NCBI GenBank assembly: GCA_934675465.1
Contig: CAKUQM010000022.1
Coordinates: forward strand, 1-30,989
Source: an uncultured Erysipelotrichaceae bacterium
GTDB taxonomy: Bacteria > Bacillota_I > Bacilli_A > Erysipelotrichales > Erysipelotrichaceae
Direction: 5' to 3'
Length of the DNA stretch: 30,989 nt
Numbering within the stretch: the first letter of the stretch is position 1; each line of letters starts with the position of its first letter. A program made the position numbers and the translations under genes. Positions 30,969 to 30,989 of the stretch are shown one piece after another. The notes below the pieces were generated by a model. It made no database searches. It saw only the letters and a list, made by a program, of their open reading frames with translations, and was not told the origin of the DNA.

Positions 30969-30989
30969 TCAAAAACATAAAAAGCGCTC
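30969..30989 (+). promoter_or_regulatory. Truncated promoter-like region at window end
   Basis: ACATAAAAAGCGCTC combines the ATAAAAA half-site with the start of a cre-like AGCGCT, as upstream of PTS module 2. It suggests that another gene of the same regulon begins just beyond the window. It is cut by the edge, so only tentative. Confidence 0.3.

Overview
The window is strongly A+T-rich, uses the standard code (TGG for Trp, TGA as stop) and has good Shine-Dalgarno sites. The proteins look like those of a gut-type low-GC Bacillota; an Erysipelotrichia-like host is my best guess, but no rRNA or marker gene is present to settle it. The dominant theme is PTS-based uptake and breakdown of L-ascorbate-like sugar acids. 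Three separate PTS systems with UlaA/SgaT-type EIIC proteins sit within 25 kb, among most genes of the Ula pathway. Paralogous transketolases lie at both ends. Layout: (1) 1-748, the N-terminal half of a split transketolase, cut by the window edge. (2) 999-2497, a membrane protein and a DeoR-family repressor, divergent from a BtpA/SgcQ-like TIM barrel (2679-3521). (3) An RpiR regulator divergent from PTS module 1: EIIC, a creatininase-family hydrolase and EIIB (4647-7123), with no EIIA. (4) A leftward ulaG-ulaE-ulaD operon (9775 to 7200), divergent from a class II aldolase. The UlaD here has lost several active-site residues. (5) PTS module 2: EIIA, EIIC, EIIB, a cytoplasmic beta-propeller protein, UlaF, UlaE and a HAD phosphatase (10731-16470). 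(6) 16570-22814, a cell-envelope block: a SnoaL-LytTR regulator, a 63-aa exported membrane peptide, an MMPL/RND transporter and a large GLUG-repeat surface protein. (7) A solo TnpB element of IS200/IS605 type with recognisable RNA hairpins (about 22.83-24.24 kb). (8) A DegV protein. (9) PTS module 3: a PRD/EIIB/EIIA multidomain regulator, EIIB, EIIC and both halves of a transketolase (25444-30906). How the genes fit together: a UlaA-type PTS imports and phosphorylates the substrate; UlaG opens the lactone; UlaD-type decarboxylation gives L-xylulose-5-P; UlaE gives L-ribulose-5-P; UlaF gives D-xylulose-5-P; and transketolase feeds the pentose phosphate pathway. The presence of two divergent gene sets, a creatininase, a BtpA protein and a beta-propeller suggests that more than one related substrate is handled. 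A shared TTATATGA/TTTTATGA half-site recurs in four promoter regions and links the left transketolase, btpA, ulaGED/aldolase and PTS-2, probably through the local DeoR protein. CcpA-type cre sites lie upstream of PTS-1 and PTS-2. The points most worth following are an apparent internal translation start that would release a free EIIA from the PRD regulator, the altered UlaD active site, the beta-propeller where a lactonase would be expected, and the leaderless MMPL promoter.
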